Source: Pomacea canaliculata (taxonomy: Eukaryota; Mollusca; Gastropoda; Architaenioglossa; Ampullariidae). Taken from it: 64,000 nt of DNA. Under the pieces are notes generated by a model that searched no databases, had not been told where the DNA came from, and saw nothing but the letters and a program-made list of their open reading frames with translations. Where the stretch lies: the NCBI RefSeq assembly GCF_003073045.1, contig NC_037593.1, positions 11,974,735 to 12,038,734 of the forward strand, given 5' to 3'. Below are positions 24,701 through 36,700 of this stretch, piece by piece. Positions within the stretch are counted from its first letter, which is position 1; each line of letters opens with the position of its first letter. Position numbers and translations under genes: made by a program.

Positions 24701-27700
24701 TTACCACTCTGGTATTTATTCCCTGTATACAAACAACAAAACTATCACTACTGCCCTCTAATGACTTATCCAACCACACCTACAGATTAGAATAGACAAT
24801 TTGAGGAAAGTTGAATATTTCTCAACCAGCATTTAAAGTGATGTAAAGAAAATGGAAAAGCTATATCAGAACTTTATGTGTTTCTCTTTAACATAGTTTC
24901 TAAATATTAAAAAGTGACAGGAGCAGTCCTTTCTTTTAAATTTTGAAAAATGTTACTTTTAGCTGAGTTATTAAAAATTCTCTTTATCTCCATTCACTTC
25001 AATGATTTATCACGCATATGATGCAATAGTCATAAGATCTTTCTCAGCTGAAAATCTGACATTTTTGTGAAGTACGTCTGATGCTTATGTAGCAATCACT
25101 TCATGACAAGCATCTGAATATCTAACAGAAATAGTGGACGTAAGAAAAACTTAAATGTTTAAAACCCCTTTAAAAGTTGTTTATTTTTCTGGATATTATT
25201 GAGACTGCTGCTATATTTAAGACCTTCACTCTGCAGAATAAGTCTGAAAATGGTAAAAGAGAACCTTATTCCAGACTGTCTGCTATAAAAGTCCACAACT
25301 GTAATCACAAGCAAAATGAAATGCAACATGCCACATGCAGAAAATGAATGCTGGACACATGCAGATAAGAACTGCCTTGTGCATTTGTTTGAAAAAGAGA
25401 GTCTCTGGAAATGTGTGCTACCTACTGCAGGCAACTGTTGAACAGAAGCACAGGGAAACATATAATACCTACTCCAATCACTGTATCAAAGCTCACACAA
25501 GACAAATATTATCTTTTAAAATTGCAATTTTACACAAAAGCTTTATGTTCTAACATGCAACATAAGCCCCCATAACATGTAATGGAAATCATATGCAAGC
25601 TGGCTTTTTAGTTACAGTATATCCTAGTCTTTCTATGTCACTCTCTTCCCCCCACCCCCCCAAAAAAGTCAATAGGCTTGACTGACTAAAAATAGTTCAA
25701 AACCTCAGCTTTATATTTATGAATAAATACACACAAACATTTTTTTATATTATCTACTACCCAAAACAATATCTCCATTTCTTTATTTATCAACTTACAC
25801 TAGAAGAAACTACAATCACATAAAAAAGAAGTTTGTCACATTTCAGAAATAACGATGACAAATCTTTTATTGCCAATGGAATTTCTTAGAAAGAAATAAA
25901 CAGCAGTTCTTTAAAGATAAACAAATCCTGCAGGGTGAATGAAATGTGATATGGGTTACATGCTTACATCACACATACACACAAACGCGCACGCACGAGG
26001 TGCTGAGTACTCTGCACACATTCTCTAGATCGTTGAATCACATAAAAAGAGATAGAATACAGCATGTAAAACAAGTAATGATGCTCCTGACATCTTTTTC
26101 ACTGAAGGCTACAACTCTATTCCAAAAATATATGCACAACACTTCCTTAGGAATCAGAAACAACAGAGAGTAATTTATATGTTACAATTCCTCATCATTT
26201 AGTAAGGGAAAATAAAAATTAATATTTAGGGCATTGTCAACATCAACATACAATTTTAAAAATGGAAAATATTCTTGAACTTATACAAGACCTTTCTATG
26301 CCAGGTTGCATCCAACAATGGCTAGGCTTCCGGTCCTTAGAAACTGTATATTATTTTGATTTGCACAAATTCAAGTTTACATCATTCTAAAGAAATACCC
26401 TGACAAATGGTCTTCTGAAGACAAATACATGATACTTTTAACTACCGATATAAAAACAATGATGTTAAACTAATTCCTTCACATCCTTTAATGAACAGCA
26501 AACTGATTACCTGTGTCAGTCTGCAGAATTGTTTTTTCAGACAAGGTCAGCTTTCCCACCTGGCTGTTGCTGGATGTACGGATGCTAAAACAGAACATAA
26601 ATCTTATCCTATAACTTTGCTCAAATACCACAAACTGTTTATAAAACTGATGGACATATTGATACTTTAAAGGGGATACAAATGAAAATGGGGCCAGGAA
26701 AGCCAATGTTTAAAAAAATATCCACCCAGCAGCAAAAATGTAAATTTTCATATTAAAAAATATCTTATAAATAAGTCCATTTCTTACCTGGCATAAAGTA
26801 CAGCAAACAGCCAGATAATAAGAGCTATAATGCTCTGTGCATCAAACTGTGTCTTTGTGAAATCTCCAGTATCAACACGTGAGGAAGTGCTATTGTAGTC
26901 AGGATTAGTGATTTGATTCAAGGAGGGATTGCAGGTTTTATCTGTTGATTGCACAAAAAAGCATGCTGTACAACTGAATACATAGCACAAATATTTCCTA
27001 CCGATAAATACACACAACTCTGCCCCCAAATACCACAAAAGAAATATCTTAGATCTCTCTGAAATCAATTTGCCTACTCTTCTAGATACAATAAGATACA
27101 AAGGTGAAATGGCTAGCCTAGTTGTCAGAAAGAACACTGACATCCGAACTGAGAAGCATACCCATAGAGTGCAATAAACTTTTCCCAGTAAACTCAACTG
27201 TCAGGAATGGATAGAGGATAAAGGATTGGGTAAGGTAAAGCAGATGGGGAGGGGGGATGGACACCACCCTCACATAAAGATGACCCCAAGAAAAATGGCT
27301 TCTAACACCTTACTCCCCAATGACCTAAAAAAGGTTAAGGGATACACTTTACCGTACCTGGCTTAAAGGAAAAATCAAGTCAAAAAACAAGTTGGGCTTA
27401 AATGATGAAAACTGAAAACCTAAATCATTTCTACTCAAATTTTAGGCATGTAAAAATGATTGTTTACTTATAGCTCCATCTAAAACTCTTCTCTGATGCA
27501 GTTCATGTAGATACAGATGTTGTGTTATAAAGTTTTCTTGTCAAATGTGTCTACCACAAAACTGCTAACAATATTCCAGCACTGCCTGACACTTCTCTTG
27601 CTCAGTATCTATATTGCACTTAAGAGTCTGTTTTCTTTGCAAAAGTGTATGCAGACATGGTGGCCTTCGTGACTTGATCTGAAACTATGTTTTAAAAGTG

Positions 27701-30700
27701 ACTGTAGCGTAAGCCAATGATTCATTTGCAAATTTACTGGACATGACTCAGAATGTTATCTTTCACTTAAGTGCAATTTATTATTTCCCTTGCTTTTCTC
27801 TTTAACAACAGAAAAAAAAATTATTTTTAAATGATATTCTTGTTGCAACTGGGGGAGTAGGGGAAACAAGTAAATAAAAAACATTTAAAAACATTCAAAC
27901 CTAATTTGATGTCACATTTGTTAAATAACCAACATAAACATTACGCCTAAGCACAGGTTGGTGTTACCTGGGTTATTTGTCATTGCTGACCAGGTCAGAT
28001 ACATGACATAGGCTGTGATCACACTGGCCTGGAGAAGTCCGGAGCGAGGTTGGGCTGCAATGGATATTTGAATTAACAAAGGCTGTATAAGCAAAAACCC
28101 TTAGTTGGGACATGTTCCCATTGAGCAACCCCCAAAATTCAAACGACAATATCTAGTTTTTAGCAAAGTCAGGAAATTTGCTTATAACAACTTCTGCCAA
28201 ATGTTTACAGAGAAAATAAAAATTATAAGACATACAAGTATTAAATACAAGTATTCCAAAGGCCAATGGATGCATACGACAAGTCTTTCTTTTTGATGGG
28301 TATCTGCAAATACCCTTTTGCCAAGTCAGAACAAAATTTTGCGATTTTTTTTTTTGCTTTTTGCAATATTTTGCTATGTGGATATCCCTTCTAGCTTGGG
28401 TGTTGGCTTGGTAAGAATTCTACTGACGACAGACCTTCTTCCCCACTAATTTTAATTCCTTGTGAGATTAATTGGTCTACATGCCCTACTGGTCCCCTTC
28501 TTTCCCCCAAATCAACACAGTGCAATCAGTCCCAATTATGCTGTGTTTTAATTGTTTACCATCAATCTTCTTAACCTGCCTCCATGCTTCTTCCTCTCTC
28601 TAATGTTAGATTAGATGACACCGGCCTATTGCCTATTTCATGTTTCCTTGTGACACTTACCCTCCTGAATCTTTGGTAAAATGGACAGCAAGCTAAAACC
28701 AACACACAATATCAGGTTGAAGGAAACAAAGAATTTGTGCAGGCCACAGGATCCACCCTGAACAAATAAACATTGCTATTAAAAGAAAATGAGTTTATTA
28801 GGCACTGGGAAAAAAACAAGCCAAATAAAATGGTATTATCCCAGAATACTGAAACTAGACATCTTTACAAAATGTACAACAATTATGCACTTTCTGTCTG
28901 TACCAATGTGTGAAATCAAGTGTGCACACTGCCCACAATTTTCTCCCCCTTTTCCTCCATAAAAATATACCTAGTCTAGTTTCTTTGGTTGAAAGTCAAT
29001 TATGAATTGGATTATAAATGACTTTGAGATGATGATGCAAATCACTTACATTAGCATAGAACACGTAGAACAGCACAACTGCAGTAATGGAGACAACGTA
29101 GAAGACAATTGTGAAGAACAGAAGGCCTGAAATGAAGTAAATGTTTATGATTTTTTTTCTATATTCCACCCACTTCACACCATTACCTCTTTCAGCAAAA
29201 TAATCAATTTCCCTCCATTAAAAACCAAACATCCGGTGTTAAAACAAACCAAAAACAAAACAAACCAAAAAAAACAACAACAAAAACCCACACATATCAG
29301 ATGACCTACATAAATTAATCTCTGTTTAAGAGTGTACTTGAAGGACTAGTGCTCATGTTATGTTTTCCCATATTCTCTTACAAACATTTAAAAACAGCAA
29401 AGCATAGGATCCCCTTTTTTCATAATAAAATGTTGCAAGGCATTATAATTTTAGCAATAATCCTAATATTTCTTATGAAATAATATGGTGATGCCAACTA
29501 GACAATTCTTGAGATCCTACATTGTGTAAAGGCAACAATACTGACCAACATAGTAAGTCTTGGAGCCAGTTTCTTCATACTGTCCAACCCAGTTTTCTGC
29601 CCATCCATGGGCAAAGTCTATAAGAAGGATCAGCTGAATGAAGATGAAGATGAAAGCTCCAATAAGTCCTATCACCATCCAAGCTGCAATGATACACAAT
29701 AAATTAAAGAGAACACTAAAAGAAACTAAAACAAGAGGACAAGTGCCCATATTCTCTTACAAACACTTAAAAACTAGCATTTACTTTTGTTTACAATACA
29801 GGTAGTCCTCGGGTTACGACGGTCTCGAGTTACGTCGTTTCGTGGTTACGACACTCATTCCCACTTACAGCGACAGTGATAACAAAACAACTTATAGTGG
29901 GCTTATTATTGAGATGGAAAGATTATTGGCGCTTTGGTTGGAAGACCAAAATCAACGCCGTATCCCTGTGAGTTTTATGGTTATTCAGGAGAAGGCTAGG
30001 CGACTGTTTGAGGCGTTGAAAAGAGAAAAGGGAGAAGGAAGTGAAAGTGAAGAATTTGTGGCGAGTAGGGGTTGGTTTATGAGGTTTAAGGATCGTGCCA
30101 ACTTCCATAACATTAAAGTGCAAGGTGAAGCTGATAGTGCTGATGAGAAAGCAGCAACTGAGTTTACTAATGCATTGGCTAAGATAATTGAGGAGGGCGG
30201 TTACTGTGCTCAACAAGTGTTCAACATGGATGAAACAGGCTTGTTTTGGAAACGTCTGCCTAACCTAACACTGTTTATTACTGTTACAGCACTTACAGAA
30301 AAATATTTCATTATTAAACGTACTGTACTACAATATTTTACTGTACTTATGTTTATTGATAATTATGTAGATTACTGTGTTAGGATAGGTGTTTGGATAG
30401 GCTAAGTGTTTGCAGTACTGTTATTATGGTACAGTACTGTATGAACGTATGATCCGACTTACGTCGAAATTCGGTTTACGACGAAGCGTTAAGAACGGAT
30501 CCCCGTCGTAAGTCGAGGACTACCTGTACTCACATAGAACTATCAAGACTAGGCAAGATGTGTGTGCGTGCATGCAAGAACGCAATATTCAGTTTAAAAG
30601 TACCTCTTACCCTGGCCAAAGGAGCCACGAGGGATGAAGAATGCACCCACACATAAGGCAATCATAATAAGAGCCTTGATTGCCCAGAAACTGCAATGCA

Positions 30701-33700
30701 ACCAGAATGCCATGTAACATTTTTATTCACAAAGAAAGTTATAGTGTTCATAGATTTGACACGATTTTGATACAACCAAGCAGAATAGAGAATTCCTGAT
30801 TTATATGTGGGTGGTCCAGAGGTCCTATGGTTAGCACCTGTCACCAATACAGCAACGATTTACTGTCCTGGTTTCAGCTCTCATCTTGGGCACACTATTC
30901 TTTCTCTGCATGTGGCATCTGTTTACAGGGCTGGCTGACTTGCCGTGATATAGATTTACTTACTAGCTCGGCATAAAACACCAATTCCTCCCTCCCACGA
31001 TTTATGTGACTACTTACTGCAAATACAAATGTACATTATATATACACAGTATTTATACTTTTCAAAAAAGTGTAATAAGGCAAAGACACATATCCATACA
31101 TAAGATGGAAGCATTCATGATGCAGCATTATATTAACCACTATCCAACTTTTCCTGGGCTGATTTCTGTTCCTAACTTTTACACCTGCAGTTGTACTGTG
31201 AACTTCATATCGATCATTTAAGTCAAGCTTATTCATGCAGCAGCATCAGGAAACATTGATTTCAACTCACAATGTTGACTGCTCTATACAACAGCCATGG
31301 AAACAAGCCTTTTTGAGTGCAGCAACCAGTGACTTGCTCTCTCTCTCCCCTTCACCTTTTTCCTCCCTTCTTTTCCCCCTCTCTCTCTCTATCATTGGTA
31401 CCATTCAAATTATAACAGTGTCCATATTTCCCCTGCATATTATAAACACAGCCTTGGTAGCATCTTTGAATGGAGAAAATAAATATAATAAACATGCTCT
31501 GGGTAAATGTAATCTAATAAATGTAACCTATGACTGAACTAGCACTAAAAAGAATTTTCCTGCCAAATCTGGTGACTAAACAGTGCGGGTTTTATTATGT
31601 TGAAGTTGCTGTCTGCCACAAGCAAACATCACTTATCTTTATGATATTATTTATGATCCTACTAAAACTCACCCATTTTGTATCTTTGATCTCGGATCTT
31701 TTGAGGAGTTGACCTTAATCATGATGAGAGCAAAGAGCACAAAGAAAGCCGCCATAGCAAAACAGACTCTGTATACGGCCAAAAAGCCTACCACATTGTC
31801 ACATTGCTGAGCTTTCAGCAGAGAGTTTTGAGGAAGATCGATGTCAACATTGATGAAGTTTTTGCACAGCCCTGGTATCTGCATACATAAAATAGTGTTC
31901 AACAATTTCTTACTTCAAAGCATTACTACAGTAAAACCTCCTTATTAAGACTTTCCATATCATGACCCCACTCTTAGTTACAGCCCAAACATTTTTCACA
32001 GACATATTTCACTTTATTACAACTACCTCCCTAACTTAACTTACAGTTTGTGCACTATTTCGACTTTTTGCTGAAATAACATATTGGAAAAAATTAAGTA
32101 TATATGAAAATAAACTGGTTCTGGCTTACTATTTATCCTTTTTTACTATTTTCTGCAGAAATCACCTAAAATAAGTACATTTTAAAAGAGACTGCTAGTT
32201 CATTGGGTCAGTGGTCATTGTTACCCAAACCCTATCACTCAAGTCATATCTATCACCCACCAAAGTCGAACTGATCCCATAGTGACCATACTGTACCAAC
32301 ACAATAGATGTTACTAGCAATAGGAATTACAAACATCATCTACTGTTTATGTGAATGTTATCACTTTTAAAGTCTTTTTAATGGTTAAAATGTTGTATCA
32401 CACTACTTACAACATTTTAACCATTAAAAAGACTTTAAAAGTCTAAAAGCTTTTCATTTTGCAGTTGCATATTACATATTTGCAGTTGTTTACATTTTCC
32501 AAGCATTTTTGGATGACAGGGGCTGCGGGAATTTTATTTTCTTTTTTAACTCAAGAATTGTGCCTGTTTAAACCAGTCTGAAATTCAAGAAAAATTCTAA
32601 TGTATTAATTCACTAGGAAACCATTCTGAGATAAAATGAGTTGGTCACTTTCTGCACATTTCAAAATATGCAATGAATAACTACCTTGTCGAGCTGCTCT
32701 CGAATGTCTGGAACCAGCATGATGGCAGCAACAATAGTTCCAATCAGTAGCATCAGAGAGTAACCAATGCGCGCTGCAGTGGAGTTCTTGCATGATGGAC
32801 AGGCTGCACAGCACAAGCTGCATGCTGCACTGCCACAACAGCAGGCCAGCTGCAACATCAAAACTTTATGACGAAACAAATGCCTGGACAACAGTGAGAA
32901 ACACTTGAACTTGAAGGCCTCTTACAAGCAAGTGGTGAGTAATGCTGTACACTGCATGCTAGTGGTGATCGAGTCATGTGGTACAACACATCATAATGGT
33001 GACTAATAGTAAACAACACATGCTATGACCATATGCTAGTGGTGAGTGATGCTGAACAGTGAATGCTAGTGAAGAATGATGATATAAAAGATAAAACATG
33101 CCAGTGGTGAGATGCTGTACAACACATGCTAGTGGTGAGTGATTGAGTGTGGGAGGCAGTCAGTGAATATTCTGTATCGGCAAGTGGAGCCAAACAGAAT
33201 GAAATCCCTGTGGGTAGCCTTTGTTACACATGACAATTATCATTCTTGTACAAAGTTGCAGATGCACTGATTGAAGAGCACCTTGCATCAGTAAAGAGGA
33301 AGGGAAGGAAACCTTGGTGATAAAGAGCCTGCACAACATATATTAGTGGTGATTGATCCTACACACCACACGCTAGCAGTGAGTGATGATGTACAACACA
33401 GGCTAGTGGTGAGTGACACTGTACAATGCATGTTGGATATAACTTGGAAAAATTTTACTTTAAAATGGTAGCTTTCAAGGTGCTACCATCATTTAACATA
33501 CAGCATCTAGCATAGCCTCAGCAAAAGCAAATGTAATTATTAAATCTTATATATAATATAATGATATATTGTATCTATCTATCTATTCCTCTTTGTGCAT
33601 CAGGTTGCACATAAGGCCTCAACCAGAGTCCGCCACCGATGTCGATCGGCTGAAACCCGCTCTAGGTGACCCCATGTCCAGCCCTTTCCTTTCATCTCCC

Positions 33701-36700
33701 TTTCCACTGTTCTTCTCCAAGTTTCCTTTGGGCGGCCTCGTTTTCTTCGGCCGTCTGGAGTCCATCGTAGGGCGACTCTGGAAAGGTCTGCTGTCTGCTG
33801 GCGGAGCACATGTCCAATCCATCGCCAACGCCTTCGTTGAACCTGCGTGGTGATGGACTCGGTTTCACTTCTTCGGTGGAGTTCTTCGTTGGTGATGGTG
33901 TTTGGCCAAAAGATGTTAAGTATGCGCCTGAGGCATCTGTTTTGGAAGACGTCAAGCTTGTTACTGATGGTTTTGGTCATCTTCCAAGATTCTGATCCGT
34001 AAAGGAGGGTGCTGATCACATTTGACTTGAAGATTCTCAGCTTGATCTTCTGGCTGATGTTTTTTGCCTTCCATGTGCTCCTGAGTGAGGCAAAGGCCTG
34101 ACTGGCTTTCGCCAGTCGGGCTCGAATCTCCACCTCCGCATCCCCAGTGTTTGACATTTTGGACCCAAGATAGGTGAAACTGTCAACTTCCTCAATCTCT
34201 TCTCCATTTAGTTTGATGCTGTCTTGGACTCTGGCGTTCACTCTCATACTGTTAGTCTTTTTTGTGCTGACCTTCAAGCCAAGGTTTCCAGCTGTTTCTG
34301 AGAAGGCCTTTGTTTTTTCCTGCATGTCTTGGTGGCGGTGTGACAGCAGGGCAATGTCATCGGCAAAGTCCAAGTCTTCCAGTGCTGTTGTTGCTGTCAT
34401 AGTCATGGTCCATCTGAGCCCTCTCCTCTCGCTGTCGGTGGAAGTCTTCATGATCCAGTCCATGGCCAGGATGAAGAGGAACGGCGACAGAATGCAGCCC
34501 TGCTTCACCCCGGTACTGACGTTGAAGGGGTCTGTGAGCTCCGTGTCACAGACAACCTGGGATTTGAAATCGCTGTACAGCATTGCAATGACCTGAACAA
34601 GTTTTGCAGGGACTCCGTAATGCCTCAGGATCTTCCATAAGGACTCGCGGTGGATGCTGTCAAAAGCCTTCTCCAGGTCGATGAAATTGATGTACAGCGG
34701 TGTGTTCCATTCGTTGCTCTGCTCCAGAATCTGTCGCAGAATGAAGATGTGTTCGGAGCAGGATCGCCCAGGGCGAAATCCTGCTTGCTGTGGTCGGAGG
34801 TCTTTCTCAAGAGTTGCCGTCAGTCTTGACAAAACAATCTTGCTGAAGACCTTGCTGGTGAGGGAAAGAAGTGTTATGCCCCTCCAATTATTGCAGTCTC
34901 CAAGATCTCCTTTCTTGGGTAACTTGAAGATGAGCCCTGTCTTCCACGCAACAGGGACCTGCCCTGATTCCCAAATTTGCCTGAAGATTTCAGTCAGCTT
35001 GGGAGCTGTCACATTCACGTCTGCTTTCAACATCTCTGCTGTTATTCCATCTGCCCCTGGTGCTTTGCCGCTCTTCATTGTCTTGACTGCTGCTGTCACT
35101 TCTTCCAGGCTTGTGGGTCTGTGCAGATGTCAAGGTCTATAGCTGCTGGCTGGATGTCTGCAAGCTGAGGGGGATCTGGTCTGTTCAGAACTGACTCAAA
35201 ATGCTCCTCCAGCGCTGTAGTTTTCCTGCCTCTCCCTCGACGACATTACCGTTCACGTCTTTCACTGGCACATCACTGTTCTTAAACCCGTTGTTTAGCT
35301 GTTTGTTTATCTTGTACAGTGTCTTCAGGTCATTTTTACTTGCTGCATTTTCTGCTTCATCTGCCAGTTTCTCTATGTGATATCTTTTGTCAGTTCTTGT
35401 CATCCTCTTTACCTCTTTGTTCAGTTTTGCATATCTTTGTCTGTGTTGTTCCTTCAGGCGTTCAGATCTGGTGCTGTTGATTCTTTGTTTGGCTGACTTT
35501 CTCTCTTCTATCTTCTTCCATGTCTCTTCTCTGATCCACTGTTCTTTCTTTTTCCGTTGGAAGCCCAGTATTTTCTCTCCTGATTCCTGTAAGACTCGAT
35601 TGAAGTCGTCTAAGGTCATCTCTTGTTGGTCTCCTAGTGCCTGGAACCTGTTCTTTACTTCCATAGTAAAGGCCCTTTCTATGACTGGATTTTTTAGTTT
35701 GCCAGAGTCCACTCTCTGCTGACGTGCCTGTTTTCCTCGTGATCGACGCAGCTTCAGAGAAACTGTGGCTATCACAAGAGTGTGGTCACTGGCAATGTCT
35801 GCTCCTCTGTAGGCTCTAACATCTTGAAGTGAGCTCCTCCATTTTCGGTTGATGATGACATGGTCTATCTGGTTCTTTGTGATCCCATCTGGTGATGTCC
35901 ATGTTGCCTTGTGGATGTCTTTGTGTGGGAAGAGTGTGCCACCAATCAGTAGGTTGTTTTCTTCACAAAAGTCTGCCAGTCTCTCTCCGTTGTCATTGAT
36001 GCTTCCGATTCCATGTTTGCCCATGACATGCTCCCTGCAGGTGTTGTCACTTCCACCTTGGCATTGAGATCGCCGATGATGAGCAACATGTCGTGGGCTG
36101 GAACGCTTTCTGAGGCTGCCTGGAGCTGATCGTAAAAAGCATCCTTGTCTTCTGTCTCAGAGTCATTTGTTGGTGCATAGCAGGCTAGCACTGTCAGCTT
36201 GGTGTACTTGGAATGGAATCTTGCTCTCAAAAGCCTGGGTCCGTAAGGCTTCCATTCCAGCAGTGCCTTTTCCGTTTTCTTGTTGAGGAGTAGAGCTACT
36301 CCTTCAGAGTGCTGAGCGTCTGATCTTCCTGAGAACAAGATGGTATGTCCTGACGCTAGTCTCCTCTTTCCCGTGCCGGTCCATCTGACCTCACTGACTC
36401 CCAGGATGTCCAAGTTGTAGTTGTCAAACTCCTTGACTAATTGGAGCATCCTGCCAGTCTGGTACAAGGTCTGGACGTTCCAGCACCCCACCCTCAACTT
36501 CTGCCTCGGCTTCAGTAAATCCGCTGTCGGGGCGCCAGCTCCCTTTCGGGTTTGGCTGTCGTCCGTCATTAGTCCAGTCTCCTGGTGTGCTTCATTACCT
36601 TCGCCATCTGTGACGAGTTCTCTGGTTTTAGTTTCTGTAACAGGATTTTTTTTACATGGTGGGGTTGTTAGCCCTACCACAACCTATTTTACCTCTAGGT

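Noticed and set aside
30809..30900. tRNA-like A and B boxes
   Set aside because: Part of a dispersed SINE with a common body after the boxes; the cloverleaf is not intact, so not a tRNA gene.
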